A stretch of DNA of 64,000 bases. Source: CAWIJK01 sp963836375. GTDB lineage: Bacteria; Actinomycetota; Acidimicrobiia; Acidimicrobiales; RAAP-2. Both the position numbers and the translations under genes were made by a program. Position 1 is the first letter of the stretch. Each line of letters starts with the position of its first letter. This document shows positions 16,909-25,862 of this stretch, piece after piece. The DNA lies in contig CAWIJK010000002.1 in the NCBI GenBank assembly GCA_963836375.1, forward strand, positions 186,001 to 250,000, written 5' to 3'. The notes below the pieces were generated by a model. That model did not search any database, had not been told where the DNA came from, and worked only from the letters and a program-made list of their open reading frames with translations.

Positions 16909-19241
16909 GCGACGAGCAGCCGACGGCCCCGCCTTCGGTGATCGTCGTGGCCGGCCAGCGCTTCACGGTCACCGCTGAGCCGGCGTCGGTCGGTGCGCCG
17001 GGGCAAAAGCCGGGACCGCTGGCCGAGCCCGGCACCCCGCCGGCCCCGGCGGCCGAGACCGCGCCGCCGGCCGAGGCCGCGCCGCCGGCCGAAACCCCGC
17101 CGGCCGCCCCTCCCCGCCACGCCGCCCCAGAGCACGCCGTCTCAGAGACCGGGGCCCCCCACCTCGATCCGCCGATGGCCGTCACGGGGCAGTACCTGCC
17201 GGCCCTCGACGGGCTCCGGGCCTTCGCGGTGGCCGGGGTTCTCGCCTACCACCTCGGGTTCGGCTGGGCCTCGGGTGGTTACCTGGGCGTCGACCTGTTC
17301 TTCGTGCTGTCGGGTTTTCTCATCACGAGCCTGCTGCTCGAGGAGTGGGCGACCACCGCCCGCCTCAAGCTGGCGGCGTTCTGGGCCCGGCGGGCCCGGC
17401 GCCTCCTCCCCGCCCTCTTTCTCGTGCTGTTCGCCGTCTCCGCCTACGTCGTGCTCAACGGCCGCTTCGGCCCACCGGGCAGCGGTGCCTTGGTGGACCT
17501 GAGCGGGCTGCGGGGGGACGACCTGGCGACGCTGTTCTACGCGGCCAACTGGCATGCGATCTTCGCCCACCAGTCGTACTTCGCACAGTTCTCGGCCCCG
17601 TCGCCCCTCGAGCACACCTGGTCACTGGCGATCGAAGAGCAGTTCTACCTGTTCTGGCCGCCGATCCTGCTGTTGCTCTTGTGGCGGGCCCGGGGGGCCT
17701 GGCGCCGAGTCGGTACGGTGGTCACGGTGACCGGCGCCCTGGCCTCGGCGGCCCTCATGGCCTGGCTGTACCACCCCGGCACCGATCCGACCCGGGTCTA
17801 CTTCGGGACCGACACCCGGATCTTCGACATGCTGGCCGGGGCGACGATCGCCATGGTGGCCGCCGCCCGGCTCCAACCGGGCCCCCGGTCCCGGACCGTC
17901 CTGCACCTGGCCGCCCCGCTGGCCGCACTGGCGCTCGGCTACTTCTGGGTGACCGCCGGGTCCACCGGTGGCCTGCCGCCGGGCTTCATGTTCCGGGGGG
18001 GCTTCTTGGTCTGCGCCGTCCTGGCGGCGGTGGTGATCGCCGACGTGCGCCAGTTCCACCAGGGCCCGCTCGGCACCGTCCTGTCCGTCCGGCCGTTGCG
18101 CTGGATCGGCATGATCTCCTACGGGATCTACCTGTGGCACTGGCCGATCTTCGTGTACATGAATCAGGCCCGGACCGGTCTGTCGGGAGCCGCCTTGGAC
18201 CTGTCCAGGGTGGCCGCCACTCTGGCCATCGCCGCCGCCAGCTACTACCTGGTCGAGCGGCCGATCCGGCGGCGCCGGTTCAAGGGCTGGGTCCGCTTCG
18301 CCCTGGCGCCGGCGGCGGCGGCGCTCACGGCCGGCATCGTCGTCGTCGCCACCATCCCGGCCGTGGCGGCCCCGTCGACGCCGGCCCCCACGACGGCCGC
18401 GGTGACCCCGGCCAGCGGGACCGTCGTCCCCGGGTCCGGTGGTGACACCGACCAGGTGGCCATCACGCTGCCCCCCGGGCGGGTCCTGAGCGCCCAGGAC
18501 CCCCTGCAGGTGATGCTGCTGGGCGACTCGGTCATGAACGTGGCCGCCCCGGCGCTGGCCGCCGCCCTCGGGGCGACGGCCGAGGCCACCGTCACCGACC
18601 GGGCCATCGACGGCTTCGGGCTGGCCAACGCCACCAACTGGCGCACCTCGATCCCCACCCTGATCAGCCAGGTGCATCCGGACCTGATCCTCGCCACCTG
18701 GAGCTGGGACGACAACTGGGCCCTCCAGGACCCGGCCGGGTACAAGGCCGAGCTCGAGCAGGCCGTACGCCTCATGCTGGCCCCGGGCGACGGGGTGGCC
18801 GGCGTGGTGTTCACCCAGTTCCCCCCGACCGGTCCGGTCCTGGCCCAGACCCAGGCCCAGGCCATCGCCTCGGACGCACAGCGGGCCGCCGGCCAGAGGG
18901 CGTGGGACCAGATCGTTCGCTCCCTGCCCGCCGCCTTCCCCGGCCGGGTGATGTACCTCCCGGTGGCCCCCTCGGTGCTGCTCGACGGCAAGTTCACCAC
19001 GTGGCTGCCGCCGTCCACCGATCCCGACGCGCCGCGCGACCAGTGGGTCCGGGTGCGCATGATCGACGACGTCCACCTGTGCCCTGCCGGCGCGGTCCGC
19101 TACGCCGACGCCGTCCTGGCCGACCTGACGCCCCTGTTCCACCTGGCCCCGGCCCGGGCGGGGTGGTGGGATCAGACGTGGGTGAACGACCCGCGCTACA
19201 ACACGCCGCCGGGCTCGTGCCCCGACGACCACCCCGGTTGA
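16905..19241 (+). CDS. Membrane acyltransferase 3 with C-terminal SGNH domain (OafA/YrhL type)
   Basis: 778 residues. A Pro/Ala-rich cytoplasmic leader (repeats of PPAE) is followed by the acyltransferase-3 domain (about 95-445) with YLPALDGLRAFAVAGVLAYH, GYLGVDLFFVLSGFLITSLL and SLAIEEQFYLFWPP, about ten membrane helices. A Thr/Pro linker leads to an SGNH hydrolase domain: MLLGDSVMN (Ser near 541) and DDVHLCPAG (Asp/His near 721-724). Such fusions O-acetylate extracellular polysaccharides or peptidoglycan. The GTG start overlaps the preceding stop. It converges with the PPOX gene, with a 4-base gap. Confidence 0.92.
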   Translation: MSDEQPTAPPSVIVVAGQRFTVTAEPASVGAPGQKPGPLAEPGTPPAPAAETAPPAEAAPPAETPPAAPPRHAAPEHAVSETGAPHLDPPMAVTGQYLPALDGLRAFAVAGVLAYHLGFGWASGGYLGVDLFFVLSGFLITSLLLEEWATTARLKLAAFWARRARRLLPALFLVLFAVSAYVVLNGRFGPPGSGALVDLSGLRGDDLATLFYAANWHAIFAHQSYFAQFSAPSPLEHTWSLAIEEQFYLFWPPILLLLLWRARGAWRRVGTVVTVTGALASAALMAWLYHPGTDPTRVYFGTDTRIFDMLAGATIAMVAAARLQPGPRSRTVLHLAAPLAALALGYFWVTAGSTGGLPPGFMFRGGFLVCAVLAAVVIADVRQFHQGPLGTVLSVRPLRWIGMISYGIYLWHWPIFVYMNQARTGLSGAALDLSRVAATLAIAAASYYLVERPIRRRRFKGWVRFALAPAAAALTAGIVVVATIPAVAAPSTPAPTTAAVTPASGTVVPGSGGDTDQVAITLPPGRVLSAQDPLQVMLLGDSVMNVAAPALAAALGATAEATVTDRAIDGFGLANATNWRTSIPTLISQVHPDLILATWSWDDNWALQDPAGYKAELEQAVRLMLAPGDGVAGVVFTQFPPTGPVLAQTQAQAIASDAQRAAGQRAWDQIVRSLPAAFPGRVMYLPVAPSVLLDGKFTTWLPPSTDPDAPRDQWVRVRMIDDVHLCPAGAVRYADAVLADLTPLFHLAPARAGWWDQTWVNDPRYNTPPGSCPDDHPG

Positions 19242-19245
19242 GCGA

Positions 19246-19641
19246 TCAGCCCTGCATCGGGATCCGGTCGGGGCGGACACGGACGATCGTGCGGACCTCG
19301 CCTTCGGTGCGCATGGGGTACTCGTCGACACCGAGGTACTTCTTGGCCAGCTTGTCGATGTGGGCGTCGGCGCCCTCGGTCTCCATCGAGACCACCCGGC
19401 CTACCGCCACCAGCACGTTGTAGGAGTCGTCGGGGTCGATGACGGTGACCGCCACCCGCGGGTCGCGCTCGAGGTTGCGCTCCTTCACCCGGCCCCGGGC
19501 CGTGTTGAAGACCAGGTCGTCGCCGTCGGTCTCGATCCACACCGGGGTCACCTGGGGTGAGCCGTCGGCGGCGACGGTGGCGACCGTGGCGATGACCGGC
19601 CGGGCCACCAGGGCCTTGGCCTTCTCGGAGAGAGCGGGCAC
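19246..19641 (-). CDS. PPOX-class (F420/FMN-binding) split-barrel protein
   Basis: 131 residues starting MPALSEKAKALVARPVIATV, then TVAADGSPQVTPVWIETDGD, NTARGRVKERNLERDPRVAV and AVGRVVSMETEGADAHIDKL. This is the pyridoxamine-oxidase-like split-barrel family that binds F420 or FMN in actinobacteria (Rv1155-like). Its length matches the family. The GTG start at 19641 has a strong AGGAGG five bases upstream. It fits with the LLM-type enzymes elsewhere in the window, which also use F420 or flavin. Confidence 0.87.
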   Translation of the reverse strand: MPALSEKAKALVARPVIATVATVAADGSPQVTPVWIETDGDDLVFNTARGRVKERNLERDPRVAVTVIDPDDSYNVLVAVGRVVSMETEGADAHIDKLAKKYLGVDEYPMRTEGEVRTIVRVRPDRIPMQG

Positions 19642-19818
19642 GGGACCTCCTCGGGTTCGTGGCCCGGGCCCTCTGCCCGGGACCAGGCGGCGACCCGACC
19701 TTACCGGCCCCGGCGCCCCCGCTGGCCGGGGCCCGGGTGGTCGGGCTCCCGGTTGCACCGGCGGGCGGTGACGCCCCATGCTGGCCCCGACGGGCAGTCC
19801 CGGACCGAAGGAGGCCCA

Positions 19819-21207
19819 GTGAGCAGCACCCGCACCGAGACCGACTCCATGGGGGAGATCGAGGTACCCGCCGACCGGTACTGGGGCGCGCAGACGGCCC
19901 GCTCGTTGCACCACTTCGACATCGGCTACGACACGATGCCCAAGTCCATGATCCGGGCCATCGGGATCCTGAAGGAGGCCTCGGCTGAGGTCAACAAGGA
20001 CCTGGGGAAGCTCGACCCCCATCTGGCCGACCTCATCGTCGCCGCCTCGCGCGAGGTGGCCGAGGGGCGCTGGGACGAACAGTTCCCCCTGCGGATCTGG
20101 CAGACCGGGAGCGGCACCCAGTCCAACATGAACGCCAACGAGGTCATCGCCAACCGGGCCATCGAGCTCGACGGCGGGGTGATCGGCTCCAAGTCGCCGG
20201 TGCACCCGAACGACCACGTCAACATGTCCCAGTCCTCCAACGACACGTTCCCGACGGCCATGCACATCGCCGCGGTCGAAGAGCTCACCAGGCGGCTGCT
20301 CCCGGCGGTCGAAGCCCTGCGGGACGCGCTGGCCCGAAAGGCCGAGGCCTTCGCCGACGTCACCAAGATCGGCCGCACCCACCTGATGGACGCGGTGCCC
20401 CTGACCCTGGGCCAGGAGTTCTCGGGGTACGTGGCCCAGCTCGACGCCGACCTCGAGCGCATCCGCCAGACCCTGCCCGGCCTCTACGAGCTGGCGGCCG
20501 GGGGCACCGCCGTGGGCACCGGGCTCAACACCCACCCCGAGTTCGGCCAGCGGGTGGCGGCCAAGATCGCCGAGCTGACCGGCCAACCCTTCGTGACCGC
20601 CCCCAACAAATTCGCCGCGCTGGCCGCCCACGACGCACTGGTGTGGGCCAGTGCGTCGCTGCGCACCCTGGCCGGTTCGCTGATCAAGATCGCCGACGAC
20701 CTGCGCTGGCTCGGCTCGGGCCCCCGGGCCGGCCTGGGCGAGCTGGTCCTGCCGGCCAACGAGCCGGGTTCGTCGATCATGCCGGGCAAGGTGAACCCGA
20801 CCCAGTGCGAGGCGATGATCATGGTGTGCATCCAGGTGACGGGCAACGACACTGCCGTCGCCATCGCCGGGGCCCGGGGCAACCTCGAGCTCAACGTGAA
20901 CAAGCCGGTCATCATCTACAACGTGATCCACTCGATCGAGTTGCTGTCAGGCGCCTGTCGCGGCTTCCGGGAGTTCTGCGTCGAGGGGCTCGAGCCCGAC
21001 TACGAACGGATCCAGCAGCACCTGGAGAGCTCGCTCATGCTGGTGACCGCCCTCAACCCGATCATCGGCTACGACAAGGCGGCCGAGGTGGCCAAGAAGG
21101 CGCACCAGGAGCGGACCACCCTGCGCCACGCCGCCGTGGAGCTCGGTTTCTTGTCCGCCGAGCAATTCGACGAGGCGGTCCGGCCCGAGGAGATGACCCA
21201 TCCGTGA
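19819..21207 (+). CDS. fumC: Fumarate hydratase class II
   Basis: 462 residues beginning with MGEIEVPADRYWGAQTARS shortly after the start. The superfamily signature GSSIMPGKVNPTQCE is near residue 317. Other conserved blocks are GSGTQSNMNANEVIANRA and IGRTHLMDAVPLTLGQEFSG. It interconverts fumarate and malate in the TCA cycle. GTG start at 19819 after AAGGAGG (19808-19814); the frame extends further upstream but this site decides the start. Confidence 0.96.
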   Translation: MSSTRTETDSMGEIEVPADRYWGAQTARSLHHFDIGYDTMPKSMIRAIGILKEASAEVNKDLGKLDPHLADLIVAASREVAEGRWDEQFPLRIWQTGSGTQSNMNANEVIANRAIELDGGVIGSKSPVHPNDHVNMSQSSNDTFPTAMHIAAVEELTRRLLPAVEALRDALARKAEAFADVTKIGRTHLMDAVPLTLGQEFSGYVAQLDADLERIRQTLPGLYELAAGGTAVGTGLNTHPEFGQRVAAKIAELTGQPFVTAPNKFAALAAHDALVWASASLRTLAGSLIKIADDLRWLGSGPRAGLGELVLPANEPGSSIMPGKVNPTQCEAMIMVCIQVTGNDTAVAIAGARGNLELNVNKPVIIYNVIHSIELLSGACRGFREFCVEGLEPDYERIQQHLESSLMLVTALNPIIGYDKAAEVAKKAHQERTTLRHAAVELGFLSAEQFDEAVRPEEMTHP

Positions 21208-21231
21208 GGCCCGGCCCCGAGGAGGGACCCG

Positions 21232-21516
21232 ATGCCTGAGACCCTGAGCCACGAGGCGGTCGACGGCGCCCTGGCCGCCCGGGGCATCGCCTGGTCACGC
21301 CGGGGCGACGAGCTGATCAAGACGGTCAAACGCCGGGACTTCGCCGGCTCGCTGGCCCTGGTCAACGCGGTGGGCGAGCTGGCCGAGGCGGCCGACCACC
21401 ACCCCGACATCGACATCCGGTGGGACACGGTGACCCTGCGGCTGTCCACCCATTCGGCCGGGGGCCTCACCGACAAGGACCTCTCCCTGGCCGCCGCCAT
21501 CGACGAGCTGGGCTGA
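21232..21516 (+). CDS. Pterin-4a-carbinolamine dehydratase
   Basis: 94 residues with EAADHHPDIDIRWDTVTLRL, the His-His-Pro-Asp active-site motif of PCD/DCoH proteins, and a final LTDKDLSLAAAIDEL. It recycles 4a-hydroxytetrahydropterins after aromatic hydroxylation, though many bacteria have it without a hydroxylase nearby. ATG 21232 follows GAGGAGGG, 24 bases after fumC, so it is probably cotranscribed with it. Confidence 0.9.
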   Translation: MPETLSHEAVDGALAARGIAWSRRGDELIKTVKRRDFAGSLALVNAVGELAEAADHHPDIDIRWDTVTLRLSTHSAGGLTDKDLSLAAAIDELG

Positions 21517-21523
21517 CCGATCT

Positions 21524-21553
21524 CCCCGGTCCCCCGATCGCCGGGGGGCGGGG
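21524..21553. terminator. Bidirectional GC-rich hairpin between converging genes
   Basis: Two stacked stems (CCCCG...CGGGG outside, CCCCCG...CGGGGG inside) with a small loop around ATCGC lie exactly between the ends of the pterin dehydratase (21516) and the phosphatase (21560, other strand). Confidence 0.55.
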
Positions 21554-21559
21554 GGCTGC

Positions 21560-22309
21560 TCAGGCGAGCAGGACCGAGCGCAGGCCGGCCACCACCTCGG
21601 GCCCGGCGCCGGCCGACCGGGCGTAGTCGGTGATCGACCCGTAGCGGGCCCGCAGGACCTCGAGCAGGTTGGTGATGTTGGCGGGGGCGGCCGAGAACAC
21701 CTCGTCGGCCCGCTCGATCACCTCGCGCCCCTCGGGGTGCCGCTCGATCAGCTTGGCTCGCAGCCGGGCCATGGCCCCGGCGCTCAGCGCGTAGTCCTCG
21801 ACGATGGTGTCGTCGGGGACCCCGAGCACGCCGAGGAGGACGGCGACCAGTACCCCGGTGCGGTCCTTGCCCGCCGTGCAGTGGATGATCACCGGGTGGG
21901 CCTCCTCGCTGGCCACCAGGCCGAGGATGCGACCGATCTGGGGCGCCGCGTCGGCGGCGATCGTCTCGTACTGGGCGGCCAGCATCCCCGGGGTCACCTC
22001 GAAGGAGTCCGGGTCGGGCACGGTGTCGAGCAGGGGTACGTGGTGGAAGTCCACCGGGATCTCCTCGACCGGGAAGCGGCCGCCCTCAAGCTCGGCGCTG
22101 GTCCGAAGGTCGATGACCGTGGCGATACCCAGCTGGCGGATGACGCCGCGGTCGGTCTGGGTCAGCCCCGAGAGGCCGTCGGCCCGGAACAGGGTCCGCC
22201 AGCGGACCCGCCGACCGTCGGCCGTCTCGTAGCCACCCAGGTCGCGGAAGTTGACCGCCCCCTCCAGCGCGATGTGGCGGTCGGGGGTCTCGGCGTCGGC
22301 GGGTCGCAT
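21560..22309 (-). CDS. Tyrosine-protein phosphatase (MptpB/PTP2-like)
   Basis: 249 residues. NFRDLGGYETADGRRVRWRT at the start and the P-loop IIHCTAGKDRTGVLVAVLLG (Cys nucleophile, Arg) are diagnostic of the PF13350 group including mycobacterial PtpB, which acts on phosphotyrosine and some phosphoinositides. The last third (VFSAAPANITNLLEVLRARYGS) is also typical. ATG 22309 is preceded by TACACT with 8-base spacing and no ribosome-binding site. Monocistronic, ending at a hairpin. Confidence 0.92.
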   Translation of the reverse strand: MRPADAETPDRHIALEGAVNFRDLGGYETADGRRVRWRTLFRADGLSGLTQTDRGVIRQLGIATVIDLRTSAELEGGRFPVEEIPVDFHHVPLLDTVPDPDSFEVTPGMLAAQYETIAADAAPQIGRILGLVASEEAHPVIIHCTAGKDRTGVLVAVLLGVLGVPDDTIVEDYALSAGAMARLRAKLIERHPEGREVIERADEVFSAAPANITNLLEVLRARYGSITDYARSAGAGPEVVAGLRSVLLA

Positions 22310-22317
22310 CGCGCCCG

Positions 22318-22323
22318 AGTGTA
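22318..22323 (-). promoter_or_regulatory. Leaderless -10 element of the phosphatase gene
   Basis: On the minus strand TACACT ends 8 bases before the ATG at 22309; no Shine-Dalgarno sequence. Confidence 0.45.
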
Positions 22324-22427
22324 CCGAGCACCCCGGCCATCCCCGACCGGGGCGCCCCGAGGGGTGACGGCACGGTGAACGGCGCCCGGTGACCCGCTCC
22401 GAACCTCCCCTTTGGGCCGTTCGGGTC

Positions 22428-23039
22428 TCAGCGCAGGGGCATGTCCCACATCGGGAACCAGCGCGAGAGGTCGGGCTCGATCGGCAGGTCGCTGCCCACC
22501 GTCGCCCGCACTCGCAACTCGAGCTCGTTGTCGCGGTGCTCGGGACCGTCGGGGGCGAACGGGTAGAAGGTGCCGCGCTTGTAGAGGTAGACGAGGAAGC
22601 ACGGCCCGGTGTCGGCCGGGGCCTCGGGTCCGGGCGCCAGGGCGACCACCGAGCACAAGAGCTGGGGCCCCCAGCCGTTCTCGGCCAGCGTGGTGTTGAC
22701 CAGATGGAGGTTGGTGACCAGTGACTCGATGTCGGGATCCTCGAGCAAGAGCCACCGGTAGCCGTAGGCGTCGTCGGCCTCGGCCAGCTGTGCTGTCGGC
22801 CCCGCCGGGGCGGCGCCGGCGTCGTCGTCTTGTGGGAGGTCGAGCAGTTGGGCGATCTCGTGCTGGACGTCCTCTGCCCCCTGGCCGGCCGGCGGCTTCC
22901 AGCAGACAGCGGCGTGGCCGGTGGGGGACAGGCCGGCCGCCGTCTCGAGGGTCACCGCGGCCGACGGGAGGGCGAACAGGGCGTCGAGGTTGGCCCCGAC
23001 GGGCTTGGTCCGCCCGAGGAGGGCGTCGAAGAGGCCCAC
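22428..23039 (-). CDS. PspA-associated protein PspAB
   Basis: 203 residues beginning MGLFDALLGRTKPVGANLDA, with LFALPSAAVTLETA, DAYGYRWLLLEDPDIESLVT and FLVYLYKRGTFYPFAP. I recognise the family that is encoded beside PspA and HtpX in actinobacteria (PspAB). Its biochemical role is unknown; context implies a part in envelope-stress response. GTG start 23039 lies 39 bases after the htpX stop, third gene of pspA-htpX-pspAB. Confidence 0.82.
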   Translation of the reverse strand: MGLFDALLGRTKPVGANLDALFALPSAAVTLETAAGLSPTGHAAVCWKPPAGQGAEDVQHEIAQLLDLPQDDDAGAAPAGPTAQLAEADDAYGYRWLLLEDPDIESLVTNLHLVNTTLAENGWGPQLLCSVVALAPGPEAPADTGPCFLVYLYKRGTFYPFAPDGPEHRDNELELRVRATVGSDLPIEPDLSRWFPMWDMPLR

Positions 23040-23078
23040 GTCAGTCCCGTCGCCCGGCGGCGACCGGCACCGTCGCCG

Positions 23079-24020
23079 TCAGCTGGGCCGGCTGAGCGTG
23101 GTCTCGAGCTCGGCCAGCTGCGCCAGGCGGCGCTCCAAGGTGGGGTGGGTCGAGAACAGGGCGCCCAGAGAGAACCCGCCCTGCCCGCCGCCCTGTCCCT
23201 GGGTGATGGCCGGGGTGAAGAAGAAGGCGTTGAAGGGCTCGGCCGACCGCAGGTCGCGCGTCGGGATGCGCGACATCTCGCCGGTGATCTTCACCAGCGC
23301 CGAGGCCAGGACGGAGGGCCGGCCGATCAGGACCGCCCCCGAGCGGTCGGCGGCCAGCTCGCGGTAGCGGGACAGGGCCCGGGTCAAGAGGAAGCTCACC
23401 GCGTAGACCACGATCGAGACCAGCATGATGACCGCCTCCATGGCGGCGAGCTGCGCCCCGGACTGGTTGCCGCGGCCTCCTCCCCCGAAGATCCCGGCGT
23501 AGAACATCACCCGGGTCAAGAGCCCGGCCAGGATGCCGAGCGAGCTGGCGATGGTCATCACGGCGACGTCGCGGTGGGCGACGTGGGAGAGCTCGTGGGC
23601 CAGCACCGCCTCCACCTCGGGCTCGTCGAGGCGCCGGAGGAGCCCGGTGGTGGCACAGACCACCGCGTGGCGCGGGCTGCGCCCGGTGGCGAAGGCGTTC
23701 GGGACATCGGTGTCGGCGATGGCCACCCGGGGCTTGGGCATGTCGGCCAGCGCGCAGAGCCGGTCGACGGCTCCGTGGAGCTCGGGGGCCTCTTGGGCGG
23801 TGACGATCCGCCCGTGCATCCCCCACAGGGCGATCTTGTCGGCGAACCAGTACTGGGCGAAGAGGAAGCCCGCCATGATCACCACGATGAGGATCCAGCT
23901 GTGGAGGAAGGCGAAGAGGATGGCGGCGAAGGCGCTGTAGAGCACGACGAGCAGCAGGCCGGTGACGAACATCCGGGCGGTGAGGCCCCGGTCGTTCGGC
24001 ACGTTGCGGGCGATGGACAT
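23079..24020 (-). CDS. htpX: M48 membrane metalloprotease HtpX
   Basis: 313 residues. Two N-terminal membrane helices (MFVTGLLLVVLYSAFAAILF and the next), then the zinc motif HELSHVAHRD, two more helices (ASSLGILAGLLTRVMFYAGI; AVIMLVSIVVYAVSFLLTRA) and the downstream zinc ligand in YRELAADRSGA. The C-terminus has THPTLERRLAQL. HtpX degrades misfolded membrane proteins. The ATG at 24020 overlaps the pspA stop by one base (TGATG), so it is coupled to pspA. Confidence 0.95.
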   Translation of the reverse strand: MSIARNVPNDRGLTARMFVTGLLLVVLYSAFAAILFAFLHSWILIVVIMAGFLFAQYWFADKIALWGMHGRIVTAQEAPELHGAVDRLCALADMPKPRVAIADTDVPNAFATGRSPRHAVVCATTGLLRRLDEPEVEAVLAHELSHVAHRDVAVMTIASSLGILAGLLTRVMFYAGIFGGGGRGNQSGAQLAAMEAVIMLVSIVVYAVSFLLTRALSRYRELAADRSGAVLIGRPSVLASALVKITGEMSRIPTRDLRSAEPFNAFFFTPAITQGQGGGQGGFSLGALFSTHPTLERRLAQLAELETTLSRPS

Positions 24021-24856
24021 CAGCTGGTGGTCCCTCCGCTCCCCCCGTTGCCCCCGTGCGCGGTCCCGCCGCTGTCGGCGGCCGGCGCCCCGGCGCCGTC
24101 CGGCGGGGCCGCCCCGGGGGCAGCCGGGCTGGCCGGCAGCTCGCCCGCCGGCCCGGCCGGGCCGATCTGGGACTTGAGCGCCGCCAGCTCCCGGTCGACC
24201 TGGGAGGTGGCCGACACCTTGTCCAGCTGGGCCTGGATGTCGTCCACCGGCTGGTTGAGGTTGGTCAGGGCGCCCGAGGCCAACAGATCGTCGATGGCCC
24301 CGGCCCGGGCCTGCATGCCGGCGATCTTGTCCTGGGCCCGCTGCATGGCCTGTCCGGCGTCGCCCATCGACGTCGAGATACCCGAGACGGCCTCGCCCAC
24401 CTTGGTCTGGGCCTCGGCCGCGGTGTAGCTGGCCTTCAGGGTCTCCTTCTTGGTGCGGAACTGCTCGACCTGGGCCTGGAGCCGCTGGGAGGTGGCGACC
24501 AGCTTCTCCTCTTGTTCGCAGACCTGGTCGTGTTGGACCTTGAGGTCGGACAATTGCTCGCCCAGAGCGGCCCGGCGGGTGAGAGCCTCGCGGGCCAGGT
24601 CCTCGTTGCCCTGGGAGAGGGCCGCCTTGGCCTGGTCCTGGAGCTTGTCGGCCTGGCGCTGGAGCTGGGTGGCCTGCAGCTCGATCCGCTTGCGGGCGGT
24701 GGCCACGTCGGCCACCGAACGACGGACCTTCTGGAGGCTGTCCAGCTGCTTCTCGTAGGAGAGGTCGAGGGTCTGGCGCGGGTCCTCGGCCTTGTCCAGC
24801 ACCCGGTTGGCCTTGGCCTGAAAGATGCTGGTCATGCGCTTCCACAGGCCTGCCAA
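24020..24856 (-). CDS. pspA: PspA/IM30 family envelope-stress protein (PspA1)
   Basis: 278 residues. From TTG 24856 the protein begins MAGLWKRMTSIFQAKANRVL, which matches the amphipathic N-helix of PspA, and AGGAGGG at 24864-24870 gives 7-base spacing. The internal ATG 24835 would cut off that helix. The body is coiled coil (AEDPRQTLDLSYEKQLDSLQ onward) and the tail is Ala/Pro/Gly-rich and disordered. PspA/IM30 proteins form membrane-repairing ESCRT-III-like assemblies. It leads the operon with htpX and pspAB. A second pspA is at 47.7 kb. Confidence 0.93.
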   Translation of the reverse strand: MAGLWKRMTSIFQAKANRVLDKAEDPRQTLDLSYEKQLDSLQKVRRSVADVATARKRIELQATQLQRQADKLQDQAKAALSQGNEDLAREALTRRAALGEQLSDLKVQHDQVCEQEEKLVATSQRLQAQVEQFRTKKETLKASYTAAEAQTKVGEAVSGISTSMGDAGQAMQRAQDKIAGMQARAGAIDDLLASGALTNLNQPVDDIQAQLDKVSATSQVDRELAALKSQIGPAGPAGELPASPAAPGAAPPDGAGAPAADSGGTAHGGNGGSGGTTS

Positions 24857-24896
24857 GCTTCTGCCCTCCTTGTGGCGGGTCGTCCCGTCCCCATCG

Positions 24897-24902
24897 AGCA
24901 TA
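24897..24902 (-). promoter_or_regulatory. -10-like element of the pspA-htpX-pspAB operon
   Basis: TATGCT on the minus strand, about 40 bases before the TTG start and ahead of the AGGAGGG site. It shares the 99-base divergent region with the mca promoter. Confidence 0.4.
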
Positions 24903-24942
24903 AGGCGCCCGGGGACCCGGTGGGGCGCCGCGGCCCGGGCGG

Positions 24943-24948
24943 TAGCCT
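24943..24948 (+). promoter_or_regulatory. Leaderless -10 element of mca
   Basis: TAGCCT ends 7 bases before ATG 24956, with no ribosome-binding site. Confidence 0.5.
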
Positions 24949-24955
24949 CGGGCAG

Positions 24956-25826
24956 ATGTCCGAGCGTCGCTGCCTGTTGACCGTCCACGCCCACCCCGAC
25001 GACGAGTCCTCCAAGGGGGCCGGTTCGGTGGCCCGTTACCACGCCGAGGGGGTCCACACCGTCCTCGTGTGCTGCACCGGCGGGGAGGAGGGGGACATCT
25101 TGAACCCGGCCATGGACAAACCCGAGGTCCGCCAGAACCTCCACCAGGTCCGGCTGACCGAGCTGACCCGGGCGACCGAGATCATCGGCTACGACGAGGT
25201 GGTCATGCTCGGCTACCGGGACTCGGGCATGCCCGGGACCGAGGCCAACGACGCCCCCGGCTCGTTCGCTAGCGCCCCCCTCGACGAGGCGGTGGGCCGG
25301 CTGGTGGCGGTGATCCGCCGGGTGCGCCCCCAGGTGGTCGTCACCTATCCCGACACCCAGGACGAGTACCCGCACCCCGACCACCTGCGGGTCCACGAGG
25401 TCACGGCGGCGGCGTTCGAGGCGGCGGGGGACCCGGACCGCTTCTCCGAGGCGGGCCCCCCCTACAGCCCGGCGAAGCTCTACTACACGATGTGGCCCCG
25501 CAAGCTCATGCGGGGTATCCACCAGAAATTCGTCGAGCTCGGGCTGGAGTCACCCTTCGACGACGAGTGGCTGGCCCGCCTCGAGCGCGGTCGACGAGGG
25601 GGTCACCACCCACGTCGACATCTCGGACCACGGGCACGTGCGGGGCGAGGCGCTGCGGGCCCACGCCACCCAGGTCGATCCCACCTCGAAGTTCTGGTTC
25701 GGGCTGCCGCCCGAGGTCCAAGCGGCGATCCACCCGATCGACGACTACAAGCTGGCCCGCAACCGGCTCGGACCGACCGACGTCGAAGAGGACGACCTTT
25801 TCGCCGGGGTCCCCGCCGGCAGCTGA
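24956..25826 (+). pseudogene. mca: Mycothiol S-conjugate amidase Mca, interrupted by one frameshift
   Basis: The first about 210 residues read MSERRCLLTVHAHPDDESSK, CTGGEEGDILNPAMD, VVVTYPDTQDEYPHPDHLRV and SPAKLYYTMWPRKLMRGI, matching Mca (zinc ligands in HPDD and HPDH). Near 25586 the frame is lost; skipping one C there restores AVDEGVTTHVDISDHG, then RAHATQVDPTSKFWFGLP and EEDDLFAGVPAG, the normal Mca C-terminus, to a stop at 25826. Restored length is about 289 residues, as expected. Mca cleaves mycothiol conjugates for detoxification, so the gene also implies a mycothiol-using cell. The conserved 3' part suggests a very recent mutation or a sequence error. Confidence 0.88.
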
Positions 25827-25862
25827 GCGTTCCCGGCTGGCCGTGGGCCGGGCGCACAGCCG

